A DNA stretch of 64,000 nt from Candidatus Competibacteraceae bacterium (GTDB lineage: Bacteria > Pseudomonadota > Gammaproteobacteria > Competibacterales > Competibacteraceae): positions 51,699-115,698 of the forward strand of contig JAPUDV010000055.1 of the NCBI GenBank assembly GCA_027492875.1, written 5' to 3'. The position numbers and the translations under genes were made by a program. The notes below the pieces were generated by a model. It made no database searches. It was not told the DNA's origin and saw only the letters and a program-made list of their open reading frames with translations. Positions 26,119-35,693 of the stretch are shown here, piece after piece. Each line of letters starts with the position of its first letter. Positions within the stretch are counted from its first letter, which is position 1.

Positions 26119-28104
26119 TCATTCAAACTCGATGATCGCCTGATCGACGGCCAGGCTGTCGCCCGGCACCGCCAGAACCTTGGCCACCTTGGCGTCGTGG
26201 TCGGCACGCAGCACGTTCTCCATCTTCATCGCCTCGATGACCGCCAGTTCCTCGCCCGCCTTGACCTCTTGGCCAACCTGGACGCTGAGCTTGGTTAGCA
26301 GGCCCGGCATTGGCGACATCAGATACTTTGACATATCCGGCGCTTCCTTGACTGGCATCAGCGCCTGCAATTCCGCCACCATGGGTGACATCACCATCAC
26401 ATCGGCCTGTGAGCCCCAGTGGAACAGCCGGTAGATCATGTCGCGGCGCTCGACCTGAATACAGATCTCGGTGCCGTTCAAGGTGCCTTTGAACAGCGGC
26501 TGACCGAATTGCCACTCGCTGCGCACCTGATAGTTTTCGCCCATGTACACCACATCGTAACCACCCTCCGCGGGGTCGATGTGAACCGGGTATTGTTCGC
26601 CACCCATCAGCACGACCCAGTCGTTTTTGACGACGCGCTCATGGCCGAGCAATTGGCCACTGATCTCGGCGGCGCGATCCAGGTAGCGGCGATGCAGGAA
26701 AGCCGCAACCGAAATTAACAACGCCGGGTCGTCATGCGGTACGTCGGCGGCGTGGAAGCCGTTTGGGTACTCCTCGGCGATCATGTTGGTGCTGATCCGC
26801 CCGGTCATGAACCGGGTATGCACCATCAATGCCGCCAGGAAGCTAATGTTATGCGCCACCCCGCGAATGAAAAACTCATTAAGGGCATCGCGCATATGGG
26901 TGATGGCACGGTCGCGGGTCGATCCGTAAGTGATCAGCTTGGCGATCATCGGATCGTAGTACATCGACACTTCGCTACCTTCGTAGATGCCAGTATCGAC
27001 GCGCACCACATCGGTTTCTTTGGGCGGCATGTATTTGACCAGCCGACCAATCGAGGGCAGGAAGTTGCGGAACGGGTCTTCGGCATAGACGCGGGCTTCA
27101 ATTGCCCAGCCCTTCAGCTTAACCTCGTCTTGAGTGAAGCCCAATCTTTCGCCGGCGGCGACCCGGATCATCTGCTCGACCAGATCCAGCCCGGTGATGT
27201 ACTCGGTGACCGGATGCTCGACCTGCAAGCGGGTGTTCATCTCCAGGAAGTAGAAGTTGCGCTTGGAATCGACGATGAACTCGACCGTACCTGCCGACTC
27301 GTAGTCCACTGCCCGGGACAACGCGACCGCCTGCTCGCCCATGGCCCGGCGGGTCTTCTCGTCCAGGAACGGGGAAGGCGCTTCCTCTATCACCTTCTGA
27401 TGGCGACGTTGCAGCGAACATTCACGCTCGCCCAGATAGACAATGTTGCCGAAGCTGTCGCCCAGCACCTGGATTTCAATGTGACGCGGCTCTTCGATAT
27501 ATTTCTCGATAAATATCCGATCATCACCGAAGGAAGAGCGGGCTTCGTTCGTGGTGCGTTCAAAGCCGTCGGCACAATCGGCATCGTTCCAGGCGATGCG
27601 CATCCCCTTGCCGCCGCCGCCAGCGCTCGCCTTCATCATCACCGGATAGCCGATGCTCCGCGCGATCTCCAAGGCATGCTCAGTATTTTTGATCACATCG
27701 GTGTGGCCGGGCACGGTATTGACCCCGGCCTCCTTGGCCAATATCTTGGAAGTGATCTTGTCGCCCATGGCCTCGATGGCGCGTACTTTCGGGCCGATGA
27801 ACGCAATCCCTTCCTTTTCCAGCGCATCGCAGAAGGCTGACCGTTCGGACAGAAAGCCGTAACCCGGATGGACGGCGTCCGCGCCGGTGTCCTTGCAAGC
27901 CTGGAGAATGCGCTCCATGACCAGATAGCTTTTGGCGGTGGGCGGTGGGCCGATCAAGACGGCTTCGTCGGCCATTTCGACATGCAGTGCATCCCGATCC
28001 GCTTCGGAATAAACGGCCACGGTTTTGATGCCCATCTTGCGAGCGGTCTTGATGACCCGGCAGGCGATTTCGCCACGGTTGGCGATTAGAATTTTCTTGA
28101 ACAT
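26119..28104 (-). CDS. pccA: Acetyl/propionyl-CoA carboxylase biotin-carrying alpha subunit
   Basis: A 661-residue protein with a biotin carboxylase N-terminal half (KKILIANRGEIACRVIKTA, ATP-grasp KASAGGGGKGMRI, EFIVDSKRNFYFLEMNTRLQVEHPVTE), a middle BT-type domain and a C-terminal biotinyl domain ending in EAMKMEN, where Lys carries biotin. Together with the beta subunit it carboxylates an acyl-CoA; size and partner fit propionyl-CoA carboxylase (methylmalonyl-CoA route), but methylcrotonyl- or acetyl-CoA cannot be excluded. The ATG at 28104 has a GGGAGAAGCGAGAC leader. It lies 14 bp downstream of pccB. Confidence 0.93.
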   Translation of the reverse strand: MFKKILIANRGEIACRVIKTARKMGIKTVAVYSEADRDALHVEMADEAVLIGPPPTAKSYLVMERILQACKDTGADAVHPGYGFLSERSAFCDALEKEGIAFIGPKVRAIEAMGDKITSKILAKEAGVNTVPGHTDVIKNTEHALEIARSIGYPVMMKASAGGGGKGMRIAWNDADCADGFERTTNEARSSFGDDRIFIEKYIEEPRHIEIQVLGDSFGNIVYLGERECSLQRRHQKVIEEAPSPFLDEKTRRAMGEQAVALSRAVDYESAGTVEFIVDSKRNFYFLEMNTRLQVEHPVTEYITGLDLVEQMIRVAAGERLGFTQDEVKLKGWAIEARVYAEDPFRNFLPSIGRLVKYMPPKETDVVRVDTGIYEGSEVSMYYDPMIAKLITYGSTRDRAITHMRDALNEFFIRGVAHNISFLAALMVHTRFMTGRISTNMIAEEYPNGFHAADVPHDDPALLISVAAFLHRRYLDRAAEISGQLLGHERVVKNDWVVLMGGEQYPVHIDPAEGGYDVVYMGENYQVRSEWQFGQPLFKGTLNGTEICIQVERRDMIYRLFHWGSQADVMVMSPMVAELQALMPVKEAPDMSKYLMSPMPGLLTKLSVQVGQEVKAGEELAVIEAMKMENVLRADHDAKVAKVLAVPGDSLAVDQAIIEFE

Positions 28105-28118
28105 GTCTCGCTTCTCCC

Positions 28119-29651
28119 TTACAGCGGAATGTTGCCGTGCTTGCGCCACGGATTTTCGAGTTCCTTATCCCGCAGCATCGCCAGCGAGCGGCAGATGCGT
28201 TTGCGGGTGCCATGCGGCATGATCACGTCGTCGATGAAGCCGCGATGGCCGGCGATGAACGGATTGGCGAATTTCTTGCGGTATTCCTCGGTGCGGGCCT
28301 CGATCTTGGCCACATCGCCGATGTCTTGACGGAAAATGATCTCGACCGCGCCTTTGGGACCCATGACCGCGATTTCGGCGGTCGGCCAGGCGAAGTTGAC
28401 ATCACCGCGCAGATGCTTGGAGCTCATCACGTCATAAGCGCCGCCGTAGGCCTTGCGGGTGATGACGGTGACCTTGGGTACGGTGCATTCGGCGTAGGCG
28501 TAGAGCAGCTTGGCGCCGTGCTTGATGATGCCCGCGTATTCCTGGGCGGTGCCGGGCATAAAGCCAGGTACGTCGACGAAGGTGATGATCGGGATGTTGA
28601 AGGCGTCGCAGAAGCGCACGAAGCGAGCGGCCTTGATTGAGGACTTGATGTCCAGGCAACCGGCCAGAACCATCGGCTGGTTGGCGACGATGCCCACCGG
28701 CCATCCATCCATCCGTGCCAGGCCGACGATGATGTTCTTGGCGTTATCCGGCTGGATTTCGAAGAAATCCACGTCGTCCACGACCTTCAGGATCAGCTCC
28801 TTCATGTCGTAGGGTTTGTTGGCGCTGTCGGGAATCAGCGTATCCAGCGAGTAATCTATCCGATTCGCCGGGTCCGGCGTGGGCCGGAATGGCGGTTTTT
28901 CCCGGTTATTGGCCGGCAGGTAGTTAATGAAGCGACGCAGCATCAACAGCGCCTCGATATCGTTCTCGAAAGCGCGATCGCACACGCCCGACTTGGTCGA
29001 GTGCGTGATGGCTCCGCCCAATTCCTCGGCGGTGACCTCCTCGTGGGTGACGGTCTTCACCACTTCCGGACCGGTCACGAACATGTAGGAGGTGTCCTTG
29101 ACCATGAAGATGAAGTCGGTCATGGCCGGGGAATACACCGCGCCGCCGGCGCAGGGTCCCATGATCATGGAAATCTGCGGAATCACTCCCGAGGCCATGA
29201 CGTTGCGCTGGAACACGTTGGCGTAACCCGCCAGCGAGTCGACCCCCTCTTGAATGCGGGCGCCGCCGGAGTCGTTCAGGCCGATCACCGGCGCGCCGAC
29301 CTTGATGGCGTGGTCCATGATCTTGCAGATTTTTTCGGCGTGGGGTTCCGACAGCGAACCGCCGAACACGGTGAAATCCTGACTGAAGACGAAGACGATC
29401 CGGCCGTTGATGGTGCCGTAGCCGGTGACCACGCCATCGCCCGGAATGGTGGTTTCACCCATGCCGAAGTCGTTGCAGCGATGCTCGACGAACATATCCC
29501 ATTCTTCGAAGCTACCCGGATCGAGTAGGACTTCGATACGCTCGCGCGCGCTGAGCTTGCCCCGTTTGTGCTGTGCATCGATGCGGCGTTGTCCTCCGCC
29601 CAGGCGGGCGGCAGCCCGTTTTTGTTCTAGTTGATGAATGATGTCATGCAT
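28119..29651 (-). CDS. pccB: Acyl-CoA (propionyl-CoA) carboxylase beta subunit
   Basis: The 510-residue carboxyltransferase subunit moves CO2 from biotin on PccA to the acyl-CoA. It shows the crotonase-like carboxyltransferase features [80 protein letters not shown], and in the C-domain [27 protein letters not shown] and [18 protein letters not shown]. The DVPGFMPG region is that of PccB-like enzymes. A good AAGGAG ribosome-binding site precedes the ATG at 29651. It is first in a two-gene operon. Propionyl-CoA feeds both TCA intermediates and PHA precursors. Confidence 0.94.
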   Translation of the reverse strand: MHDIIHQLEQKRAAARLGGGQRRIDAQHKRGKLSARERIEVLLDPGSFEEWDMFVEHRCNDFGMGETTIPGDGVVTGYGTINGRIVFVFSQDFTVFGGSLSEPHAEKICKIMDHAIKVGAPVIGLNDSGGARIQEGVDSLAGYANVFQRNVMASGVIPQISMIMGPCAGGAVYSPAMTDFIFMVKDTSYMFVTGPEVVKTVTHEEVTAEELGGAITHSTKSGVCDRAFENDIEALLMLRRFINYLPANNREKPPFRPTPDPANRIDYSLDTLIPDSANKPYDMKELILKVVDDVDFFEIQPDNAKNIIVGLARMDGWPVGIVANQPMVLAGCLDIKSSIKAARFVRFCDAFNIPIITFVDVPGFMPGTAQEYAGIIKHGAKLLYAYAECTVPKVTVITRKAYGGAYDVMSSKHLRGDVNFAWPTAEIAVMGPKGAVEIIFRQDIGDVAKIEARTEEYRKKFANPFIAGHRGFIDDVIMPHGTRKRICRSLAMLRDKELENPWRKHGNIPL

Positions 29652-30070
29652 GGACGCTCTACTCCTTATTGATTTCGGACGCCGCCAGCGAACTGGCGGC
29701 GGGGGAGCTTGAAAGCCCGCTCGAACGGGCGGGCGGACCGGTTGAAACCTGGGTAATGCTTCGGGAAGGGATAGCCAAGGCGTTAATGTTGTTCGTTTTT
29801 TTGGACGGATAAACGGCGGGCGAAGTCATTGGCCGCCGGTGTCAGCTTCGCCAATTATAATAAGGTTTTTAACGATTCCGCGCTATGCGCGCCGGCCTAA
29901 TTTTAACGGGTACCCGCAGGCTTCTCGCGCCCCATGATCGGGGACGGGAACCCGACGGCGTATCGGGGTCGTGGTTGGAGCGGGGCGGCCTGTCGTTGGG
30001 CAGGCCGAAGCAGTGGATATTTTGTGGTTCGGGCATCCCGCCGCCAGTGGAAATCGCTGGGGATCGGCGT
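29652..30070. other. Intergenic region upstream of pccB
   Basis: No gene is supported. On the minus strand a TATAAT hexamer lies at 29864-29869 (plus-strand ATTATA), suitable as a pccB -10, though the matching -35 is poor; the leader would be about 200 nt. GC-rich hairpins occur at 29731-29748 (CCCGCTCGAACGGGCGGG area) and at 29986-30007, where CGGCCTG and CAGGCCG can pair after the Nif3-like gene stop, without a T run. Confidence 0.45.
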
Positions 30071-30829
30071 TCAAACCGGGTTGTCGATATCGACGAACGC
30101 GAATCTCAGGTCAAATTGCCGCGCCAGATGCGCGCCCAGCGCCCGTACTCCGTAACGCTCGGTGGCGTGGTGACCGGCGGCGAAGAAGTGCAGGCCGTTC
30201 TCGCGGGCGAAGTGGACGGTCTGTTCCGACGCCTCGCCGGTCAGGAAGGCGTCCGCGCCCGCCTCGGCGGCGTCGGCGATGAAGGATTGCGCGCCGCCGG
30301 TGCACCAGGCCAGTTGGCGGATCGGCCTCGCGTGACCGGCGATGTGCAGGGGTTGCCGGCCGAGACGGGCGGCGAGGTGGGCGGCGAATTCCGCGCCGCC
30401 GATCAGCGCGGCCGGTTTGCCCAACATCATCAGGCCGGGCGTGCGGCCATCGCCGCCGGCGATGCCGGTGACGGTCAGATCCAGCACGCGGGCCAGTTGG
30501 GCGTTGTTGCCGAGTTCCGGGTGGGCGTCCAGCGGTAAATGGTAGGCGAGCAGGCCGATGTCGTGGCGCAGCAGGGTGGCGAGCCGCCGGTGCTTCATGC
30601 CGGTCAGGCGCGGATCTTCGCCTTTCCAGAAATAGCCGTGATGCACCAGCACGGCATCCGCCCCCTGTTCCACCGCCGCGTCCAGCAGCGCCTGACAGGC
30701 GGTGACGCCGCCGACCAGCGTGTAAATCTCCGCCCGGCCTTCGACCTGCAAGCCGTTCGGGCAGTAGTCGCTGAAGCGATCGATTTCCAGCAGGCGGTCG
30801 GTGTGGGCGACCAGTTCGCGCAGGTGCAC
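30071..30829 (-). CDS. Nif3-like dinuclear metal-centre protein (YbgI family)
   Basis: A 252-residue member of the Nif3/YbgI family (GTP cyclohydrolase I type 2 homologue by annotation tradition; true function unknown). The metal ligands are visible in VLVHHGYFWKG near residue 62 and in FAAGHHATERYGV near the C-terminus, with the acidic ligands in DADLG-like LTGEASEQTVHFA. An N-terminal FSDYCPNGLQVEG motif is typical. The stop of hisC upstream lies only 4 bp before the start, so hisC and this gene are probably co-transcribed on the minus strand. Confidence 0.93.
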   Translation of the reverse strand: MHLRELVAHTDRLLEIDRFSDYCPNGLQVEGRAEIYTLVGGVTACQALLDAAVEQGADAVLVHHGYFWKGEDPRLTGMKHRRLATLLRHDIGLLAYHLPLDAHPELGNNAQLARVLDLTVTGIAGGDGRTPGLMMLGKPAALIGGAEFAAHLAARLGRQPLHIAGHARPIRQLAWCTGGAQSFIADAAEAGADAFLTGEASEQTVHFARENGLHFFAAGHHATERYGVRALGAHLARQFDLRFAFVDIDNPV

Positions 30830-30833
30830 GGGT

Positions 30834-31937
30834 TCAGCCCTCCGGCAGAATTTCGGCGAGTGCGGCGAGCAGCGCGGCGTTTTGATCCGGGTGGCCGACC
30901 GTGATGCGCAAAAAGTGCTCGATGCGCGGCTGGCGGAAATGGCGCACGATCACCCGGCGTTGGCGCAAGGCGGTGGCCAGCGCGGCGGCGTCGCACTCCG
31001 GGTGGCGGACGAACACGAAATTCGCCGCCGAGGGCAGCACTTCGAAGCCGAGCTGGCCCAGCGCCGCGACCAGTTCGACACGGCTGGCGATCACCGCCCG
31101 TCGGGTACGCTCGAAGTGCTCGCGGTCCTCGAACGCGGCGACCGCTCCGGCGATGGCCAGCCGGTCCAGCGGGTAGGAATTAAAGCTGTTCTTGACCCGC
31201 TCCAGTGCCTCGATCAACCCGGCGTGGCCGACCGCCAGCCCCACCCGTAGCCCGGCCAGTGCGCGCGCTTTGGATAGGGTCTGCACCACCAGCAGATTGG
31301 GATGACGATCCACCAGGGCGATGGCGCTGTCGCCGCCGAAGTCGATATACGCCTCGTCCACCACCACCACCGAATCGCGGTTGCGCTCCAACAGCCAGGC
31401 GATGTCGGCCAGCGGCAGCAGGCAGCCGGTGGGTGCGTTCGGGTTGGCGAAGAGGATGCCGCCGTTCGGCCGCAGGTAGTCGGCGACCCGCAGCGTGAAG
31501 TCCTCGGCCAGCGGCACGGTGACGAAATCGATGCCGTACAGCCCGCAGTAGACCGGATAGAAGCTGTAGGTGATGTCCGGGAACAGCAGTGGTGCTGGAT
31601 GGTGGAGCAGGGCCTGGAAGGCGATGGCCAGCACTTCGTCCGAACCGTTACCGGCGAACACCTGGGCCGGCGCGACGGCGTAGTAATCGGCGATGGCCTG
31701 CTTCAGCCGCTCGGCGTTCGGGTCCGGGTACAGGCGCAGGGTGTCGGACAGTTCGGCGCGGATCGCGTCTAGCACCTTGGGCGATGGGCCGTAGGGGTTC
31801 TCGTTGGTGTTGAGCTTGACCAGGTGGCTCAGCTTCGGCTGCTCGCCCGGCACATAGGGCGTGAGCCGATGCACCACGGGGCTCCAGTACGTGTTGGGTG
31901 GGCGGGCGGGGGTGGGGTTGGCGGTCTCGACGGTCAT
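30834..31937 (-). CDS. hisC: Histidinol-phosphate aminotransferase
   Basis: A 367-residue fold-type I PLP aminotransferase that makes histidinol phosphate in histidine synthesis. It has [13 protein letters not shown] at the N-terminus, [50 protein letters not shown], and the PLP-lysine motif [14 protein letters not shown]. This matches HisC closely. No other his gene is in the window, so it is a stand-alone copy; it might serve phenylalanine or tyrosine transamination instead. It lies downstream of the EEP-family gene with a 96-bp gap. Confidence 0.93.
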   Translation of the reverse strand: MTVETANPTPARPPNTYWSPVVHRLTPYVPGEQPKLSHLVKLNTNENPYGPSPKVLDAIRAELSDTLRLYPDPNAERLKQAIADYYAVAPAQVFAGNGSDEVLAIAFQALLHHPAPLLFPDITYSFYPVYCGLYGIDFVTVPLAEDFTLRVADYLRPNGGILFANPNAPTGCLLPLADIAWLLERNRDSVVVVDEAYIDFGGDSAIALVDRHPNLLVVQTLSKARALAGLRVGLAVGHAGLIEALERVKNSFNSYPLDRLAIAGAVAAFEDREHFERTRRAVIASRVELVAALGQLGFEVLPSAANFVFVRHPECDAAALATALRQRRVIVRHFRQPRIEHFLRITVGHPDQNAALLAALAEILPEG

Positions 31938-32033
31938 GGCGCGTTGGTTTCGATGGGTGGGTTCGGGATAACTTCAGCCGGTTGGCGGGCGGGATGCCGG
32001 GAGCGGACGAACGGCTGGCCGGTGCCCGTGCGC

Positions 32034-32993
32034 TCAGGCGCGATCCAGGTCCACCCATGCCGGCAGTGTCGCCAGCACCGGATCGTGGTCGCTGGCCGGC
32101 TCCGGCGCGCTGGGGGCGGCATCGCTGTTGATGTGAGGGATATGCGTCGTCGCCCCGCCCCGCAGCGCCGGGCTGACCAGAATATGATCCAGCGTCTGCG
32201 GCCGACCACCGTGCCGGCGGGTGTAGCCGCGCCCGCGCGGCAGATCTTCCAGCAGGTTATGGAATAGATCGCCCTTAAGGAGTTTCAGGGTCTTGGATCC
32301 GGGGACGTCGTTCAAATCGCCCAGCAGCACGATCGCCGCCCGCGGGTCGCAAGCCAGCAGATCGGCGGCGAAATTATGGACGATCTCGGCTTGGGCGTGG
32401 CGCTGCTTCTTGGTGTAATCCTCCTCGCGGCGGGTGAGCGAACGCATCGACTTGAAATGGCAGACGATCACGAACAGCCGTTGTCCGTTTTGCAGTTCGA
32501 ACTCCGCCGCCAGGGTTTTGCGGCTGGGTGCCCAGTGATGGTGGCCATCCCCCGCGAAGGCCGGATGCAGGGGAGCGATGCGGCCGGGGTTGAGCGTCAG
32601 GCTGGGGTGGCCGCCGTTGATGCGGATGCCGGTGCTGTCGGTCGGGCCGGCGTGGCCTCGATCGGGAAAATGGACCCGCAGCGGATCGAACAGCAGCCCG
32701 ACCCGGATATTGGCGCCGATCATGCCGCCGTCCTGGTGAGCCAGCGGCGGAACTTCCCGAAAGTCGTAGCGGGGACCGCCCGCGCCGGCGACGGCGGCGC
32801 TCAGCGCCTGATACGTTGGATCGGCCGGAACCGGCCCATCCGGCGACGGCGGGTTTTCCGCCATGATTTCCTGCACCGCCAGGATATCCGGGCTGCCCAG
32901 ATCGCGGGCGATGATCACGCCCAGTTGCGCCAGCCGGGCCGGTGGCGCGTCGGCGCCCAGATTGCGCAGGTTGAACGTGGCGATGGACAGCAT
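32034..32993 (-). CDS. Endonuclease/exonuclease/phosphatase (EEP) family protein
   Basis: A 319-residue protein of the DNase I-like EEP superfamily. It has the metal-binding IATFNLRNL start, DILAVQEI with the catalytic Glu, a VIVCHFKSM strand with His, ILLGDLNDVPGS with Asp and Asn, LDHILVSP, and the terminal ASDHDPVLATL with the catalytic His. No signal peptide is seen, so a cytosolic phosphodiesterase or nuclease is likely. The substrate is unknown. It sits on the minus strand between the histidine kinase gene (90-bp gap) and hisC. Confidence 0.9.
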   Translation of the reverse strand: MLSIATFNLRNLGADAPPARLAQLGVIIARDLGSPDILAVQEIMAENPPSPDGPVPADPTYQALSAAVAGAGGPRYDFREVPPLAHQDGGMIGANIRVGLLFDPLRVHFPDRGHAGPTDSTGIRINGGHPSLTLNPGRIAPLHPAFAGDGHHHWAPSRKTLAAEFELQNGQRLFVIVCHFKSMRSLTRREEDYTKKQRHAQAEIVHNFAADLLACDPRAAIVLLGDLNDVPGSKTLKLLKGDLFHNLLEDLPRGRGYTRRHGGRPQTLDHILVSPALRGGATTHIPHINSDAAPSAPEPASDHDPVLATLPAWVDLDRA

Positions 32994-33083
32994 GACGATT
33001 CCCTCGTTATCGTGTTTTTTTCCGGAAAGAGGAGCGCGAAATCGGTGCGGGATTTGTCGCGGGGTGGTCCCTGTTCCCCGTCC

Positions 33084-34460
33084 TCAGCCGTGGGCCTGGA
33101 AACGCAACCGCGCCCGCACCAGTGCCCCGCCGAGCGGGCTGCGGCTGATATCGAGCTGACCATAATAGACTTCCTCGACCAGATTCCGCACCACCGCCAG
33201 GCCGATGCCGTGGCCGGCCACGCTCGGGTCGGCGCGTTGGCCACGGTCGAGTAGCAGCGGCGCCTGGTCGGGTGCAATGCCGGATCCATCGTCCTCGACT
33301 TCCACCACCAGTTCGACGCGCCCACCATGGTCGGTGGGGTAGGCGCGCACCACCACCCGCCGCTTGCACCATTTGCAGGCGTTGTCGGCCAGGTTGCCGA
33401 GGATTTCCATCAGGTCGCCCTCGTCGCCGTGGAATACCGTGGACCCGCCGACTTCGCTGCTCAGCTGCGGCGACCGGTCGGCGTAGACCTTGGCCAGCGC
33501 GTCCAGGATCTTGCGGGCGACCGGCGCGACCGGCAGTGGCGCGCTCAGGGCGATGCGCCCGGAGGCGGCGGCCCGCTGCAACTGATAGTCCACCGTGCGG
33601 TTCATCCGCTCCAACTGTTCTTGCAGGGTCCGCCGCAGTTCGGCGTGGTCCGCCTCGTTGTCCAGGGCGCCGCGCATCACCGCCAGCGGCGTTTTCAGGC
33701 TGTGGGCCAGATCGCCCAGGGCGTTGCGGTAGCGTTCCAGACGGGCGCGGCCCTGGCGCAGCAGGGCGTTTAGATTGACGGTCAGCGGTTGCAGTTCCTC
33801 GGGATACTGGCCGCTGAGTTCGGCGCGCCGGCCGGCTTCGATTTCGGTCACTTCGGCGGCGACCCGCCGCAGCGGCTTCAGGCTCCAGCGCAGGATCAGT
33901 CCCTGCACCGCCAACAGCACGCCGGTCGCCGCCAGCAGCCAGCCCCACAGGCCGCGACGGAAGATCCAGAGCTGATCGAGGAAATTCCACTGGGTCTCGG
34001 CCACCCGGAAGGTATAGAGCCGGTACTGGTTGGCGGCGATTTCCCAGCTTACGGTGAAGGCCAGCACGAACAGCGGGGTCTCGGTTTCATCGGAGGAGTC
34101 CAGCGGCGCGAACTGGGTATCGCCGGGCGTGCGCACCGCCGGGAAAAAGGGCAGCGCCATGCCCAGCAGCGACGGCGAGCGCCAGACCAGGTTGCCCTGG
34201 CTGTCCATGGCATCGGCGTACAGGCCGGAAGCCGGGGTTGAAAAACGCGCCTCCGGCAAGGCCTGCGGCAGGGTCAGGCGGTTGAAGGCGTCCAGATTGG
34301 CCGCGCCCAACAGCATGTAGAGTTGGGCTTGCAGGCGGTCGCGGACGGCGGCCTGGGCGCTGTCGCGAAACGCCCGATCCAGCGTCAGGCCGGTCAGTCC
34401 GAGAAAGGCGGCCAGCACCACGCTGGCGGCGATGCGCAGGCGACCGCTGAGGGATCTCAT
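33084..34460 (-). CDS. Sensor histidine kinase (PhoQ-like architecture)
   Basis: A 458-residue inner-membrane sensor. TM1 lies at residues 8-28, followed by a periplasmic domain of about 140 residues, TM2 near 170-190 (GWLLAATGVLLAVQGLIL) and a HAMP-like linker. The phosphoacceptor is in LGDLAHSLKTPLAVMRGAL; the ATPase has an N box LGNLADNACKW, VEVEDDGSGIAP and a G2 box AGHGIGLAVV. The order and lengths are like PhoQ, but the stimulus is unknown. The response regulator gene ends 1 bp upstream of its start; together with the PepSY gene they form a minus-strand operon. Confidence 0.93.
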   Translation of the reverse strand: MRSLSGRLRIAASVVLAAFLGLTGLTLDRAFRDSAQAAVRDRLQAQLYMLLGAANLDAFNRLTLPQALPEARFSTPASGLYADAMDSQGNLVWRSPSLLGMALPFFPAVRTPGDTQFAPLDSSDETETPLFVLAFTVSWEIAANQYRLYTFRVAETQWNFLDQLWIFRRGLWGWLLAATGVLLAVQGLILRWSLKPLRRVAAEVTEIEAGRRAELSGQYPEELQPLTVNLNALLRQGRARLERYRNALGDLAHSLKTPLAVMRGALDNEADHAELRRTLQEQLERMNRTVDYQLQRAAASGRIALSAPLPVAPVARKILDALAKVYADRSPQLSSEVGGSTVFHGDEGDLMEILGNLADNACKWCKRRVVVRAYPTDHGGRVELVVEVEDDGSGIAPDQAPLLLDRGQRADPSVAGHGIGLAVVRNLVEEVYYGQLDISRSPLGGALVRARLRFQAHG

Positions 34461-34461
34461 C

Positions 34462-35145
34462 TCAGCCGGTGGACCGTTCCAGCCGGAGCCGATAGCCGCG
34501 CCCCCGCAGCGTCTCGATCGGGTTGAGCGCCCGGTCGGGATCGAGCTTGCGGCGCAGCCGGCCGACCAGCACTTCCAGCACGTTGCTGTCGCGGTCCTCG
34601 TCTTCCTGGTAGAGGTGCTCGGTCAGTTCGGTCTTGGAGATCACGGTGCCGGCGTGCAACATCAGGTACTCCAGCAGTTTGTACTCGTAGGCGGTGACCT
34701 CCACCGGCTGGCCGGCGAGAGTCACCAGTTGCGCGCCGGTGTCCAGGGCGACCGGCCCGCAGTTCAACACCGCCTGGGTCCAGCCGCCGGTACGGCGGAT
34801 CAGCGCCCGCAGCCGCGCCAGCAGTTCTTCCATATGGAACGGTTTGACCAGATAATCGTCGGCGCCGGCTTCCAGCCCCTCGACCTTATCCTGCCAGCGG
34901 CCACGGGCGGTGAGGATCAGGATGGGAAAGCGCCGTCCCGCGGCCCGCCAGCGGCCGATCACTTCGATCCCCGACAGATCCGGCAGGCCAAGATCCACCA
35001 CCGCCGCGTCCAGCGGGTATTCCTGGCCGAGGTACAAGCCGGTGCGGCCATCGGCGGCGGTGTCTACGGCGTAGCCCTGCGCGCGCAATTGGGCGGTCAC
35101 GCGCTCCAGCAGTGGGGCTTCGTCTTCGATGATCAGAATGCGCAT
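34462..35145 (-). CDS. OmpR/PhoP-family response regulator
   Basis: A 227-residue DNA-binding regulator. The receiver domain has acidic E7-D8-E9, phosphoacceptor Asp51 in VVDLGLP, and Lys near 101 in DDYLVKPFH. The C-terminal winged helix includes VEVTAYEYKLLEYLMLH and the recognition segment DSNVLEVLVGRLRRKLD. The ATG at 35145 begins MRILIIEDE; the longer frame upstream is antisense to the PepSY gene. It partners with the downstream kinase. A candidate binding region lies upstream of the operon (see 35513-35525). Confidence 0.95.
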   Translation of the reverse strand: MRILIIEDEAPLLERVTAQLRAQGYAVDTAADGRTGLYLGQEYPLDAAVVDLGLPDLSGIEVIGRWRAAGRRFPILILTARGRWQDKVEGLEAGADDYLVKPFHMEELLARLRALIRRTGGWTQAVLNCGPVALDTGAQLVTLAGQPVEVTAYEYKLLEYLMLHAGTVISKTELTEHLYQEDEDRDSNVLEVLVGRLRRKLDPDRALNPIETLRGRGYRLRLERSTG

Positions 35146-35174
35146 GCAAGGATCGTCCGGTCGGAGGAAGGGAT

Positions 35175-35483
35175 TCAGTCGCGCACCGCGCCGCTGTCGG
35201 CGTCGTAATGCAGGCTGCGCACGCGGCCGTCCGGTTGCAGGATGCGAACCCGGTAGCCTGGCTGGCCGTCGCGGTCGGAGCCCTGCACGCCCAGTACCCG
35301 CCCGCCGGTGGCCCGGCGCGCGGCGTTGGCGGCGCGATCGGGATCGGCGAACTGACGGGGCGGCGGGCCGCGCTCGTCCCCCCGCTGCGGGTAATCGGAC
35401 TGCGCTCGTGCGCCGACGGCGACCAGCGCGCCGGCTAGCACGAGAAGCGGCAGATGCCGCGCTCGCTGGAGATGGTCGGACAT
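35175..35483 (-). CDS. Small secreted PepSY-like protein
   Basis: A 102-residue exported protein. A signal peptide spans about residues 1-27 (LPLLVLAGALVAVGARA). The mature part is a half-PepSY unit: ANAARRATGGRVLGVQGSD, then GYRVRILQPDGRVRSLHYDADSGAV, the strand-turn-strand with a D-x-x-G that PepSY domains end with. It heads the response-regulator/kinase operon, 29 bp upstream. In such cassettes PepSY proteins are often regulated by, or may modulate, the sensor; that role is inference. A second cassette with the same order exists at 55-58.5 kb. Confidence 0.8.
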   Translation of the reverse strand: MSDHLQRARHLPLLVLAGALVAVGARAQSDYPQRGDERGPPPRQFADPDRAANAARRATGGRVLGVQGSDRDGQPGYRVRILQPDGRVRSLHYDADSGAVRD

Positions 35484-35693
35484 GAGTGGGCAACTTCCCT
35501 ATACGATAAATTAGCTTACAGCTTAACTGGTTAATAATGAATCAGGACTGAATCGCGACGGGTTTTGTCCGGGGCGGCGGCGGTGGAAAAGGAGTGAGGT
35601 GTTCAGTAGGGATTCAGCCGTTTCCTCTTAGGCTGGGTCGCATGGCGCGTTTGGAAACCGTGGATCGATAACAACCCATCGGGGGCAGGTTCG
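35484..35693. promoter_or_regulatory. Divergent promoter region with direct repeats
   Basis: AGCTTA occurs twice, at 35513-35518 and 35520-35525, followed by ACTGGTTAATAATG. On the minus strand TTAAGC, a 17-bp spacer and TATAGG could form the promoter of the PepSY-regulator-kinase operon, with the repeats over its -35. This suits autoregulation by the operon's own response regulator, but it is only a candidate site. Confidence 0.45.

Noticed and set aside
29986..30007. CGGCCTG/CAGGCCG hairpin as a terminator
   Set aside because: The stem is perfect but has no T run on either strand; it is mentioned only in the intergenic entry.
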